Source: a virus
Reading direction: 5' to 3' (one strand)
Length of the DNA stretch: 64,000 nucleotides
IMG/VR virus record: IMGVR_UViG_3300048924_000191
Location: 64,001-128,000 of that record
Shown: positions 8,023-15,822 of the stretch, piece after piece
Numbering within the stretch: position 1 is the first letter of the stretch
How the letters are laid out: every line of letters begins with the position of its first letter
Made by a program: the position numbers and the translations under genes
The notes under the pieces: model-generated
Told to the model about the DNA's origin: nothing
Database searches by the model: none
Seen by the model: only the letters and a program-made list of their open reading frames with translations

Positions 8023-8322
8023 TCAATTGACAAATAGGTAACTGGACGTAACACCACGGAATCCAATCAGGTCTTTCTTAGCCCCACGCATTCCATCGGC
8101 CGAGACCTTAGTCAATACTTCAAACTTAGGTCCAGCCTTGTAGAGTCTTTGCAACAACACGTTGGGACATTTGCCTGCATCGAGTTGTGCGATGAGTTCA
8201 CCCAGCTCTTTGTGGATGTCGACCGCGGTAGTTGCGTAGATACGTCCAGTGTCCTCATGAATCAGAACAAACATCCCTCGTTTGTTGAGGTCTGTTTTCT
8301 TCAATGTGTTTTCGACATTCAC
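8023..8322 (-). CDS. Degenerate GIY-YIG-fold protein
   Basis: 99 residues, GTG start. The pattern Gly-Met-Phe-Val-Leu (16-20), Thr-Gly-Arg-Ile-Tyr-Ala-Thr-Thr (25-32), a helix, then Cys-Pro-Asn-x-Leu-Leu-Gln and Lys-Phe-Glu-Val-Leu (67-71) follows the GIY-YIG endonuclease domain order. The first tyrosine is Phe, YIG is Tyr-Ala-Thr, and the usual arginine after the first helix is not evident. Nuclease activity is therefore doubtful and a binding role is possible. It may derive from a homing-type endonuclease. The ribosome site is weak, so the start is less certain than the fold. Confidence 0.65.
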   Translation of the reverse strand: MNVENTLKKTDLNKRGMFVLIHEDTGRIYATTAVDIHKELGELIAQLDAGKCPNVLLQRLYKAGPKFEVLTKVSADGMRGAKKDLIGFRGVTSSYLFVN

Positions 8323-8373
8323 CGGTAATTCCCCTAACCATCTATACCGTTAAGTCGCCCGGTAACAAAAAAA

Positions 8374-8400
8374 AGAGCAGGGGACGAATCCACCTGCTCT
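8374..8400 (-). terminator. Intrinsic terminator
   Basis: 8-bp stem (AGAGCAGG / CCTGCTCT) followed on the minus strand by eight T, directly after the stop codon of the gene at 8407-9018. Confidence 0.8.
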
Positions 8401-8406
8401 CACGCG

Positions 8407-9018
8407 TTACCGCGGACGCCGCCGCAATGGCGACGAGTTACTGGTCTTGAGATACCGTGCACGTTGCTCGAGCTTGCCGAGCACGCCGTCCAGTTCCTTA
8501 ACCACGTCACCGCGCTCGTTGCGGTCGTTGAGTTGGATCACGATGTCGCGCACAGCTTCACCGATGCACTGAATGGCCCGTACCAGATCGAACTCAAACT
8601 CTTCGGCAGTGACGTCGTCAGGACCATCGTCGCGCCCGTTATTACGAATGCCTAATCCTTTATCGATGACTCGGTTGAAGGCTGTCCATTGTTGACCACC
8701 GAAGCCTAGGTCGTTCTGCGCTTGAATCATTGTGCGTAGGACGATACGACGGACATCGCTGGAGAACGGTTTGAGTTCTTCACCTTCTTCTTCCATGAGT
8801 CGAAGATCACGCAGGCGGAAGATCCCAGCCACAGGAAACGCCACGTAGGCATTTTCCAATTCAGCCCACACCGAAGTGGAGAGTTGGGATGCCTCCAGAC
8901 CGTTGGTCTTGAGGTAGGTTTCGATATGTTCGGCGGTTAGCTGATAGCCATCGAGCTCGGTGAGTGGGAAGATGTCTTTAGGACCACCGTGCTCATTTAC
9001 GAAGATAGAGAAACGCAT
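8407..9018 (-). CDS. Hypothetical protein
   Basis: 203 residues from Met-Arg-Phe-Ser-Ile, with AAGGAA upstream; the 29 residues upstream of this Met lack a ribosome site. Soluble, with acidic and basic helices in the second half and an Arg-rich tail (Arg-Arg-Arg-Pro-Arg). It ends a unit of six genes running from 10975. No family recognised. Confidence 0.85.
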   Translation of the reverse strand: MRFSIFVNEHGGPKDIFPLTELDGYQLTAEHIETYLKTNGLEASQLSTSVWAELENAYVAFPVAGIFRLRDLRLMEEEGEELKPFSSDVRRIVLRTMIQAQNDLGFGGQQWTAFNRVIDKGLGIRNNGRDDGPDDVTAEEFEFDLVRAIQCIGEAVRDIVIQLNDRNERGDVVKELDGVLGKLEQRARYLKTSNSSPLRRRPR

Positions 9019-9028
9019 GTCGATTTCC

Positions 9029-9304
9029 TTACGCCGTAAAGGCGCTGCGAACGTGGGAGGAGTAACGAGCGAGGATTTCGTCGATCTGACGGATGACCCC
9101 TTCACGTTCTTCGGTTACCTGAGCGATCTGGTGGTTGACGACCACCAGGCTACGGCGAGTCAGCTGAAGTTCCATCCGACGAACGGACAGTGCGCTCAGC
9201 TGTTGACGCAGACCTTCACGCCACATCCGCAGATGTTTGAGTTCCTTGCTCAGAGCAACGGAGGCAGAAGCGAATTCTTGATTGTAATCGAAAACCAAGT
9301 TCAT
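9029..9304 (-). CDS. Small coiled-coil protein
   Basis: 91 residues, almost entirely helical with heptad-like spacing of Leu, Val and Ile from about residue 15 to 85. No TM segment. It sits between two unknown soluble genes with short spacers, in the unit with the one-TM/coiled-coil family (9976-10975). A structural or adaptor role is possible; there is no catalytic motif. Confidence 0.8.
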   Translation of the reverse strand: MNLVFDYNQEFASASVALSKELKHLRMWREGLRQQLSALSVRRMELQLTRRSLVVVNHQIAQVTEEREGVIRQIDEILARYSSHVRSAFTA

Positions 9305-9319
9305 TTAACGAATTCCTTT

Positions 9320-9904
9320 TCAGTGTTTGTGTGCGTAAATACGCAGGATAGCAGCGATGACGTGAGGGTTTTCAAACAGCTCTGGGCCGACGGGCGGGAG
9401 CTCACTGCTGCCTTCAGTGGCCCAACGGTGGATGAGGTCGCGTGTCGTCTGGGTGACTTGCGCATCGCTGTCCAAATCGCATGCCAAAAACATGGCATGG
9501 CGGTGGACTTCGTCAGCTTCGTCACTAACTCTCGTTACCCAATCGTCAAGTGTGATCCGACCAATGCCGTTCAACACACCCAGATAAGCTTTCGCTTGCC
9601 GCTTACTGTTCTCGATCTCGTTGAGAATCTTCTCAAACTCACCTGGTTTGTCGGCGAGGTGGTTCGAGAAACTGTAACCGAGAACACCGAGTACGGCGTC
9701 AAGCTCTTCCGGTTCGTTACCTGCGATGAAGCCTGTGTTAACGTAGACCTTTTTCAGATCAGGTTGGTTGTCCAGCAGGTAGTAGGTAGGGCCGAACTCG
9801 CGAATACCCACGAACGATTCCATCCGAGACCACGTTTCGCTGTATACAGCCAGACGGTCGTGCGTGATTATGGTGGGGTTAACGATCACATTGCGGGCTG
9901 CCAT
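9320..9904 (-). CDS. Hypothetical protein
   Basis: 194 residues, soluble, no motif recognised. It starts at Met-Ala-Ala-Arg-Asn behind a strong CCTAGGAGGACAT ribosome site, one of several CCTAGGAGG sites in this window. It lies immediately downstream of the three-gene membrane/coiled-coil family. Confidence 0.85.
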   Translation of the reverse strand: MAARNVIVNPTIITHDRLAVYSETWSRMESFVGIREFGPTYYLLDNQPDLKKVYVNTGFIAGNEPEELDAVLGVLGYSFSNHLADKPGEFEKILNEIENSKRQAKAYLGVLNGIGRITLDDWVTRVSDEADEVHRHAMFLACDLDSDAQVTQTTRDLIHRWATEGSSELPPVGPELFENPHVIAAILRIYAHKH

Positions 9905-9940
9905 GTAGATGTCCTCCTAGGACGGTGAGTGGCAAAGAAA

Positions 9941-9964
9941 GGTAGGTGGGAAACCCCACCTACC
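9941..9964 (-). terminator. Hairpin terminator
   Basis: Perfect 10-bp stem (GGTAGGTGGG / CCCACCTACC) with loop AAAC, followed on the minus strand by CTTTCTTT. It separates the membrane/coil trio from the gene at 9320. Confidence 0.7.
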
Positions 9965-9975
9965 GAGACGCCCAA

Positions 9976-10311
9976 TCAGGCGTCTGTTTCTGGCTCAGCT
10001 TGCACGCCGATCACAGCAGCGATGGCGTTGTCGAGTTGGCTGAGAACCAGTTCCAGCTCCGGAAGGAAGGGCTTGAGCAGTGCCTTCTCAGCTTCGGAGA
10101 TGGTCTTGAGCTCGCCTTCGGTGAGCTCGTGCTTCAGGCGGGTCGATACAGTCTTGAGCGTGGTGATACGCTCTTCGACACGTTTGGTCGCCACTTGGGT
10201 ATCATGTTTGAAGCGCTCGTAGGAACGCGTCAGACGGGTACCCAACCACCAGGCGCCACCGACGGCGACGCCAACGTACACAACACCTTTAACGACATTT
10301 GCGACAGACAT
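9976..10311 (-). CDS. One-TM coiled-coil protein, tandem family member
   Basis: 111 residues. Starts Met-Ser-Val-Ala-Asn-Val-Val-Lys, then one TM segment (about 7-24), a basic stretch, and a long helical C-terminal region. The two neighbours to the right start almost identically (MSIANVLK, MSLMNIVK) and share the layout, as does the gene at 37658-37966. These look like tandem duplicates. Likely inner-membrane anchored with a cytoplasmic coil, by the positive-inside rule. Confidence 0.85.
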   Translation of the reverse strand: MSVANVVKGVVYVGVAVGGAWWLGTRLTRSYERFKHDTQVATKRVEERITTLKTVSTRLKHELTEGELKTISEAEKALLKPFLPELELVLSQLDNAIAAVIGVQAEPETDA

Positions 10312-10325
10312 TTGACTCTCCTTGG

Positions 10326-10646
10326 TTACAGGGTGACGTAGCTTTTGAAACGACGGCCGATTGCCCGGACTTCGTCCAGGAGTTCATTGACCGCAGCAGA
10401 ACTTTCTTCTTGAGCGAGTGCTACACGACCAGCACGTTCGAGGATGATTTGCTCTTCCTCATTCAACGTGTAGTTTGCCAACGCCGCATTAGCGCGGACG
10501 CTGGCGGCAGTGCAGATCAACTCACCACACAGTGCGTTACGCTTTTCCTTCTCCTTTTTATCGGAGATGGCTTTGTTGACGATACAACCTACAACAGCCA
10601 GGCCGACCACAGCACCGGCGAGTTTCAGAACGTTTGCGATGCTCAT
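10326..10646 (-). CDS. One-TM coiled-coil protein, tandem family member
   Basis: 106 residues. Starts Met-Ser-Ile-Ala-Asn-Val-Leu-Lys; TM segment about 8-26, then a Lys/Glu-rich hinge and a helical C-terminal region. Middle member of three adjacent paralogues. A purine-rich ribosome site lies upstream. Function unknown. Confidence 0.85.
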   Translation of the reverse strand: MSIANVLKLAGAVVGLAVVGCIVNKAISDKKEKEKRNALCGELICTAASVRANAALANYTLNEEEQIILERAGRVALAQEESSAAVNELLDEVRAIGRRFKSYVTL

Positions 10647-10657
10647 GGTCTTTCCCC

Positions 10658-10975
10658 TTAAGCTGCTTTGGATTGGTCTTTGAAACGTTGGATTTTGGTT
10701 TGCAGGATATTGATGGCGCTAGTCAGACCTTCCGGCGTTGCTGCGACAGTCAGTGCTGCGAAAGCCCGCACGTCGGTACGGTCTTCTTCTTCCATCTCCT
10801 GCTCGGTGGTCTTGAGTACTTCCATCAGCTCAGCGATGAGGTCGCTGATTTTGTTGATGGATTGTTGGGCTTCTACTGCAGCCTTGCGAGCTTGACCGCG
10901 ACGGTGGACGTAGTAGAAGGTACCGCCGACAACAGCGAGAGAAGCACCCAGTTTGACGATGTTCATTAAGCTCAT
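10658..10975 (-). CDS. One-TM coiled-coil protein, tandem family member
   Basis: 105 residues. Starts Met-Ser-Leu-Met-Asn-Ile-Val-Lys; short TM segment (about 7-23), an Arg/Lys cluster, then an acidic coiled-coil-like region. First gene of its unit: a CCTAGGAGG ribosome site directly upstream and the promoter-like motif at 11026-11040 before it. The trio is therefore probably expressed together from a strong start. Confidence 0.85.
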   Translation of the reverse strand: MSLMNIVKLGASLAVVGGTFYYVHRRGQARKAAVEAQQSINKISDLIAELMEVLKTTEQEMEEEDRTDVRAFAALTVAATPEGLTSAINILQTKIQRFKDQSKAA

Positions 10976-11025
10976 GTTGACCTCCTAGGTCGGTGTGTTG
11001 ATCCGGGATGGATCGGGTTCGTGAT

Positions 11026-11046
11026 GACAATGTATCATCATAAAAA
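11026..11046 (-). promoter_or_regulatory. Promoter-like motif TGATGATACATTGTC
   Basis: The minus strand reads ACTTTTTTATGATGATACATTGTC just after the terminator hairpin at 11059-11092. This is among the clearest copies of the recurrent junction motif. It lies about 50 bases upstream of the trio of TM/coil genes. Confidence 0.65.
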
Positions 11047-11058
11047 AGTTAATTACAG

Positions 11059-11092
11059 CATACAGCCGGTGGGGAGACCCACCGGCTGTATG
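11059..11092 (-). terminator. Hairpin terminator with CATACAG foot
   Basis: Perfect 15-bp stem (CATACAGCCGGTGGG and its complement) with a GAGA loop, directly after the stop codon of the o-spanin gene. The foot CATACAG/CTGTATG recurs at 28571, 50635 and 56433. Confidence 0.85.
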
Positions 11093-11096
11093 TCGT

Positions 11097-11423
11097 TTAC
11101 TCACACGGAGCGCCGTCGCACATGATTTTCACTTCGGCTTTCTTCTTGCGGTTGTAGTCGTAAGCCTTCTGCAACCTGAGATTGTCTTTCTCAAGTCCGT
11201 TAGCCTGATCGATGTAGGTTTGTGCCCACATGTCCAACTTCTGTCGTGGAGTCGCCGTGTCGTACACGAAACGATTCGGTGGAGGAACCAGCGTGCACGA
11301 AGTCAGCCATTGATCATCCACCCCGGAATAGCGAATCGTGTTGCGATCCACATACACCGTCACCGTACGCGTACACCCAGCCAACACCAACGCCATCACA
11401 AGGACGGCGACTGTACGGATCAT
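11097..11423 (-). CDS. Rz1-like outer-membrane spanin lipoprotein
   Basis: 108 residues from Met-Ile-Arg-Thr. An N-terminal hydrophobic signal ends in a lipobox Leu-Ala-Gly-Cys (Cys17). Downstream are a Leu-Thr-Ser-Cys-x-x-(Pro)3 segment and a helix, as in LysC/Rz1-type o-spanins. The start codon overlaps the stop of the upstream i-spanin by 4 bases, the classic two-component arrangement. In lysis the mature lipoprotein would sit in the inner leaflet of the outer membrane and bind the i-spanin to fuse the membranes. The chosen start has GGAG upstream; the longer reading has no signal-peptide start. Confidence 0.85.
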   Translation of the reverse strand: MIRTVAVLVMALVLAGCTRTVTVYVDRNTIRYSGVDDQWLTSCTLVPPPNRFVYDTATPRQKLDMWAQTYIDQANGLEKDNLRLQKAYDYNRKKKAEVKIMCDGAPCE

Positions 11424-11857
11424 GGTTTTGCTCCTTCGGGACAACCGCCCGGAACGGCCTTGCAGTAGGCCCTCCATGCGAGATCGACTTCCAGGGTATC
11501 GAGGGCTTGACCTGGAACCGGTTGAACCTCAGGCGCCGTTGGGTGCGTCTTACGGTAGTCTTCCAATTCCTTCTTGAGCTCAGCGTAGGACTTATCGATC
11601 TGACCGTTCTGATACCGCAGGTCGTCATTGATGTCATCCTTCGCCTTCTGATCATTGCTGGCGTCGAGTAGCTGTTGGTTGAGCTCATTCTTCTCAGCCG
11701 TCAGCTTACTCTTCTCGCCTTGCAGTTGCTCAATGGTCGTAGCCTGCTCCGACAACGTGTCGAAGATCTTGTTCACTTGATAGACGCAGTACGTGATCAT
11801 AGCGATGATGAACACTGCGCTCAGGCCGTAAGCCAGTAGCTTTGCTTTCAGAGACAT
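11420..11857 (-). CDS. Rz-like inner-membrane spanin
   Basis: 145 residues. An N-terminal TM segment (about 9-27) is followed by a long periplasmic coiled coil (about 30-105) and a C-terminal segment with two Cys (Ala-Tyr-Cys and Gly-Gly-Cys), as in LysB/Rz proteins. It overlaps the o-spanin gene by 4 bases. Role: partner of the lipoprotein in the final, outer-membrane step of lysis. No endolysin or holin is visible nearby, so the lysis genes are split in this genome. Confidence 0.85.
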   Translation of the reverse strand: MSLKAKLLAYGLSAVFIIAMITYCVYQVNKIFDTLSEQATTIEQLQGEKSKLTAEKNELNQQLLDASNDQKAKDDINDDLRYQNGQIDKSYAELKKELEDYRKTHPTAPEVQPVPGQALDTLEVDLAWRAYCKAVPGGCPEGAKP

Positions 11858-11866
11858 GAGGCCACC

Positions 11867-12559
11867 TTACAATGGAGTGATGATCTTTCCATACAAGATG
11901 ACCTGGATGCGAGAACTTACATCCGTGTACTCGGCGTGGTGGTAGACGTTCGCTTCTTCGTCGTACAGAAATCCCATACCCTTGAGCTTAGCGTCCAAAG
12001 AAGCTGGCAGTAGTGGTGCGTCACCGAAGTACTGGAGGTGTTCATCCTCGCTATCGCACGTCCAGCTGCGCAACTTATAGCAGGCGTCACGACGAGTTGG
12101 AGCGATGACGTCAATGACCACAGGGCGGGAATCGCGAATAACGTTGGACTTCACGTCGTTCTTGATCAGCCACAGAAACCCATCGATTTCACGGATGAGT
12201 TCTACCGCGGCATAGAACGCATTACGACCTCGCAACTGTCTGCTGCCGAATGGAGAGATCGTGATGTGTCCCATCCATGGCAAGTCAGTAGACCCCATGT
12301 CCTCCAGATTCACCATATCGGCCGAGGGAGGGTTGATCTCGTTTGGAGCCAGCGGACTCTTCATGACAACAACACGACGTTTGAAGACATCGTCATGCGC
12401 GTCAGGTAGGGCGGTCATATCCAGCTCAGCCTTCGTGGCTTTGGCCAGACGTTTGACCAGGACGAAGTTGCCTTCAGCGAGATCCTGGTAAGTGACAGTG
12501 CCTGGGTGTGCAACTCGCACCACGCGACCTGGTTCTTTGGCTACGGTGTTAGCGGACAT
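11867..12559 (-). CDS. Hypothetical protein
   Basis: 230 residues. Two ATGs lie in tandem behind AAAAGGAG; the second gives the better spacing and overlaps the preceding stop codon. Soluble alpha/beta protein with no recognised motif. It follows the DUF488-like gene and precedes the spanins. Confidence 0.8.
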   Translation of the reverse strand: MSANTVAKEPGRVVRVAHPGTVTYQDLAEGNFVLVKRLAKATKAELDMTALPDAHDDVFKRRVVVMKSPLAPNEINPPSADMVNLEDMGSTDLPWMGHITISPFGSRQLRGRNAFYAAVELIREIDGFLWLIKNDVKSNVIRDSRPVVIDVIAPTRRDACYKLRSWTCDSEDEHLQYFGDAPLLPASLDAKLKGMGFLYDEEANVYHHAEYTDVSSRIQVILYGKIITPL

Positions 12560-12975
12560 CATGTACTCCTTTTCTCTTTTCCTAATGGTTCGCATTTCTC
12601 TGCGGGGAAAGTGTCAGTCCACTCACCCCTCAAAATGCAGTTCCGCCCAGTCTTGAGACAGACGGCTTTAAACATGTCGGCCAGTAAGTGTCGATGGCAG
12701 AACTTACCGGGTGGACACATACATGCGATTGCAACAGTCGGCATGTCTGCGACCTCGAGCCACGCTGCTCTATAACGCTTGTAGCTTTCGCGCATGAGTT
12801 GCGTGTATCGTTCAGTATAAGTTTCCTGGGAGATGCGTCCATGCTTGACATCCATGACGATCTCCCAGGTGGGTGCGAAGGTAAGGTCTCCGCACTTCAC
12901 TGTGGTGTTCAGTACGGGTACTCCCAACTTCGCGGCAGCTTTAGCTCTTGCTAATTGGATCGTCCATACTTGCAC
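12559..12975 (-). CDS. DUF488-like protein
   Basis: 138 residues. The central segment Ala-Cys-Met-Cys-Pro-Pro-Gly-Lys-Phe-Cys-His-Arg-His-Leu-Leu-Ala matches the cysteine/histidine signature of DUF488/DUF4326-type proteins (C-x-C-x4-5-CHR-x-x-L), which are common in phages and near restriction or nucleic-acid genes. Function of the family is poorly defined; a nuclease or metal-binding role has been suggested. The stop codon overlaps the next gene's start. Confidence 0.7.
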   Translation of the reverse strand: MQVWTIQLARAKAAAKLGVPVLNTTVKCGDLTFAPTWEIVMDVKHGRISQETYTERYTQLMRESYKRYRAAWLEVADMPTVAIACMCPPGKFCHRHLLADMFKAVCLKTGRNCILRGEWTDTFPAEKCEPLGKEKRST

Positions 12976-12984
12976 AGTGTTACC

Positions 12985-13596
12985 TCACGGAGTCCAGGTT
13001 TTGAAAAGCTCGTCCAACTGCATGCGGTGGTCGAGCGTATTGAACGCGATCAGCAAGCCGTTCTTGGTGTCGTGCTCCATCACCGCAACCCGAAGGTTGA
13101 GCGATAGGCCAATCTCCCGGATTACTCGCATAGCACCATCGGTAGGTCCACCGAAGATCGGGCAGGTCGGGAACGTTCCATCCGGCAGCTCTTCGTCCCC
13201 TGGCATGTAGAGGAACACGAGCCGAGGGCCGGCGTACTCGATACCCAGTTCTTGGACAGTCGATTGAGCTCGAACGAAGTAACGGCGGTTTGCGATACCG
13301 ATACGGTAAGCAATCACCCCTTGCGCTCTGTTAGGCAGCATTGATTTAGACAACGCTGCGTACACTTGCGCCAGAGAGGCGGAATCAACACCCTTACACC
13401 AACCGTAGTTGATGAACTGGTTATTGGACTCGACCTCTGCTTCGTTGGATTGCTCATAACGCCGCAGGATGATCGGCGGACGGAGGAGTACCGTAGGAGT
13501 CATGGGTGTTGGTTGCTGAATCTCGACCGCTTCAACGACCGGCGGGTCTACCCAGTCAGCGAACCGGCGTAGGGTCTTTTTCAGAGCTTCCTTCAT
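12985..13596 (-). CDS. Hypothetical protein
   Basis: 203 residues from Met-Lys-Glu-Ala-Leu. The N-terminal 50 residues are basic, then Pro-rich. The rest is mixed alpha/beta. The 5' end overlaps the 3' end of the gene at 13556-14092 by about 40 bases, so the exact start is uncertain (13629 is the next upstream option). No motif recognised. Confidence 0.75.
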   Translation of the reverse strand: MKEALKKTLRRFADWVDPPVVEAVEIQQPTPMTPTVLLRPPIILRRYEQSNEAEVESNNQFINYGWCKGVDSASLAQVYAALSKSMLPNRAQGVIAYRIGIANRRYFVRAQSTVQELGIEYAGPRLVFLYMPGDEELPDGTFPTCPIFGGPTDGAMRVIREIGLSLNLRVAVMEHDTKNGLLIAFNTLDHRMQLDELFKTWTP

Positions 13597-14092
13597 GAGT
13601 CCCTCTCGTCCATTGTTGGAAGTAGTCACGGCCCTGTGTCCCAGAACCCTCAGCGGTCAACTTGTCGTGCAACCATCCATCGAGCGCCGGACTTGGTTGT
13701 AAGTCCCAGCCGATCAGACGAACCAACTTACGACGCAGTACCAACGCCCGTGGTCGGAACGAGTAAGTTGGGGTCTCTTTCAGAGCGTGTTGAAAGACTT
13801 CGCGATATGGGCCGTACGCACGAACATCGCCGATCACCACATGATTGTCGAAGTCGATGTCGACATTTGACAAATGGCCCGTTACGCGATTCTCATCCAC
13901 GTAACTGTAGCGGACGATCCAGTCTTCCTGGGACATCATGGGCGGGCGTTGTGGACAACCCAACTCCATGAAGATACCGTGACTACGTGCTCGACGCAGG
14001 AATTCTTGAATCGCCGGTTCGTTCTCTTCTTCCTGAAGCATCCCTCGCAGCGAATGCGGGAGGGGTATGGAAATCCGTTGTACTTGAGTCAT
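13556..14092 (-). CDS. Hypothetical protein
   Basis: 178 residues, soluble, rich in Arg and aromatic residues; no family recognised. It follows the two-TM gene at 14095 with 2 bases between and overlaps the next gene, so it is probably translationally coupled. The C-terminal tail is Gly/Ser/Glu-rich and likely disordered. Confidence 0.8.
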   Translation of the reverse strand: MTQVQRISIPLPHSLRGMLQEEENEPAIQEFLRRARSHGIFMELGCPQRPPMMSQEDWIVRYSYVDENRVTGHLSNVDIDFDNHVVIGDVRAYGPYREVFQHALKETPTYSFRPRALVLRRKLVRLIGWDLQPSPALDGWLHDKLTAEGSGTQGRDYFQQWTRGTHEGSSEKDPTPVR

Positions 14093-14094
14093 TG

Positions 14095-14391
14095 TTAATT
14101 ACCTGCGAGGAAGCTGGCGAATTGTAGGAGTATGTCGTGGAACCAACGTCCGAAGGCACCCTGTTCTTCAATATAGGCGATAAGCATCGCCACCAGGGCA
14201 CCGACCATAGCGACGAAGACCAACGTCATGTATTTGGTCAAGTTGTGTTCTTTCTGCCTGAAGTGTTGTTTTTCTACAACGTCAGAACAAGCTTCGGCCT
14301 GACGGGTAGCTTTGTGGCGGAACGCATTCATGACGAGGATCGCCAGAACGGCGATCAGAGACACGATGTAGCAAATCATCGAGACTCTCAT
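14095..14391 (-). CDS. Two-TM membrane protein
   Basis: 98 residues. TM segments at about 5-22 and 54-73, separated by a charged loop with one Cys. No lysis-protein hallmarks beyond size and topology; a holin role is conceivable, since two-TM small proteins include holins and the spanins are 3 kb away, but this is only a guess. Tightly spaced after the dCTP deaminase gene. Confidence 0.75.
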   Translation of the reverse strand: MRVSMICYIVSLIAVLAILVMNAFRHKATRQAEACSDVVEKQHFRQKEHNLTKYMTLVFVAMVGALVAMLIAYIEEQGAFGRWFHDILLQFASFLAGN

Positions 14392-14393
14392 GG

Positions 14394-15239
14394 TTAGGTC
14401 CTCGCCAGCGTGGTACCTGTCTGACCTTGGTACTTCCCACCCTTGTCCTTGTAGCTGACCTCACACTCTTCATCACCCAACAGGAAGACGAGTTGTGCGA
14501 TACCGCATTCAAGGTAGACACGAGTCGGCAGGTTGGTCATCGAAGCGATCTCAAGGACCAGCTCACCTTCCCACTCAGGCTCCAGCGGCGTCATCAGCTG
14601 GGTCAGACCTACGCGAGCATAGGTCGACTTGCCGAGACAGATCACCAGCAGGTCGCGTGAGATGTTGAACCACTCGACCGTGTGCGCCAGCGCTACGCTG
14701 TTTGGCGGTAGTAAGAAGTAGTGCAGACCGAACTCTTCATCAAAGTGAATGATCGGATCAGCCAACTGTTTCCCGTAAGGACGCATCGGGTCGATCGCTT
14801 CACCGGAGAGGTTGGTGAAGAGCTTAACACCATCGGCCTTGATGCGGACATCATAGCCGTACGACGAAAGACCGTAGCTGATGATCTTCTGCTGTTCGAT
14901 CAACTCGCCAGTATGGACGAATGGATGTCCTTCACCGTCTGTCGCCAGAGCGTGTTTCTTGGACGTCTTGTCGATGAACCGAGTCGGTTCTGGTACAAAC
15001 GGAGTGATCAGCGGTTTCCAGTCCATGAATCGCCGCAGATCGGTGAGACGTTCCTCATCGTTCTTCCCGCGTAGTCTGTGGAACCGAGGGAAGCTTCGAT
15101 CATCCCAGTTCTTGACCAGTTCTTGAGGGTGTGTGACGTCAGGAATGACGACACTCCACTCTCGCGAATCTCCGTTCATCACCACACCGATCGGCATGAT
15201 GGATCTTTCTTTGATCTGACGATCAGATAAAACTCCCAT
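14394..15239 (-). CDS. dcd: dCTP deaminase (Dcd family) with insertion
   Basis: 281 residues against about 190 in bacterial Dcd. The family start (Leu-Ser-Asp-Arg-Gln-Ile) is at 4-9, then about 95 extra residues, then the Dcd core. That core has Tyr-Asp-Val-Arg (129-132), Gly-Lys-Ser-Thr-Tyr-Ala-Arg (203-209) and Trp-Glu-Gly-Glu-Leu-Val-Leu-Glu (223-230; E230 aligns with the catalytic Glu). It closes with Gly-Gly-Lys-Tyr-Gln-Gly-Gln-Thr-Gly. It would convert dCTP to dUTP, feeding dTMP synthesis by the thymidylate synthase and kinase encoded further right. A CCTAGGAGG ribosome site belongs to this cluster's neighbour at 15249. The insertion at residues 14-110 is unrecognised. Confidence 0.9.
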   Translation of the reverse strand: MGVLSDRQIKERSIMPIGVVMNGDSREWSVVIPDVTHPQELVKNWDDRSFPRFHRLRGKNDEERLTDLRRFMDWKPLITPFVPEPTRFIDKTSKKHALATDGEGHPFVHTGELIEQQKIISYGLSSYGYDVRIKADGVKLFTNLSGEAIDPMRPYGKQLADPIIHFDEEFGLHYFLLPPNSVALAHTVEWFNISRDLLVICLGKSTYARVGLTQLMTPLEPEWEGELVLEIASMTNLPTRVYLECGIAQLVFLLGDEECEVSYKDKGGKYQGQTGTTLART

Positions 15240-15248
15240 GGATGCCTC

Positions 15249-15536
15249 CTAGGCAGACAGAACACTCACCTTCCCTTCACGGAAGATGACATTCCTCAAT
15301 TGTTCTTTTAGCGCTGGATGTTTCATCAACGCCTTTTCGAATTCAATAGCCAGACGTTCAACGTCCTCACGTTCACCGTACAACTCGTCGAGAAGGACGG
15401 AGACGGCGCCGCAAACTTCCAACGACTGTTGGTACTCTCGATCCTCACGACTGACCGAATTAGGTAACCTGGCGATACGCTGGAGCCGTACGTGACCGAC
15501 CCCATTGCTTACGTCAACCTGCAGATCGAAGTACAT
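15249..15536 (-). CDS. Hypothetical protein
   Basis: About 95 residues from Met-Tyr-Phe-Asp-Leu; an ATG four codons earlier (15548) is equally possible. Strand-rich N-terminus, helical C-terminal half. The 3' end shares weak similarity with the end of the upstream gene (Pro-x-Leu-Lys ... Ser-Val-Leu), so the two may be distant paralogues. Overlaps that gene's end. Confidence 0.7.
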   Translation of the reverse strand: MYFDLQVDVSNGVGHVRLQRIARLPNSVSREDREYQQSLEVCGAVSVLLDELYGEREDVERLAIEFEKALMKHPALKEQLRNVIFREGKVSVLSA

Positions 15537-15822
15537 TGCCGCCACCATACAGCACCGATACCGACTCGATGAGATTCTTGAGTTCAGGTACGGCGCAGAT
15601 ACCTACATCGAGTGCCTCGGACAAAGCTGCCGGAGACAGGATGACGTCATCGGCATAACGCTCGAGGATCGATTCAACATGACCCATCACGAAGTCGTCG
15701 ACAGCTGCACCGTCAGTGCGATCAACAATCGTCAGGTTGGTACGACGCAGACGAGGAATCAGACCTGACTGCACCATCTCTACCTGAACGACATACCGCT
15801 TATTAAAGTTAGCGAGATTCAT
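15514..15822 (-). CDS. Hypothetical protein
   Basis: 102 residues from Met-Asn-Leu-Ala-Asn, preceded by GGAGG; the longer reading from 15906 has no ribosome site and runs through the end of the ATP-grasp gene. Overlaps both neighbours. No motif recognised. Confidence 0.75.
   Translation of the reverse strand: MNLANFNKRYVVQVEMVQSGLIPRLRRTNLTIVDRTDGAAVDDFVMGHVESILERYADDVILSPAALSEALDVGICAVPELKNLIESVSVLYGGGNVLRSAG

Noticed and set aside
10978-10988. CCTAGG palindrome as a recombination or attachment site
   Set aside because: Its positions just before start codons fit a ribosome-binding role better; no integrase or second att-like copy.
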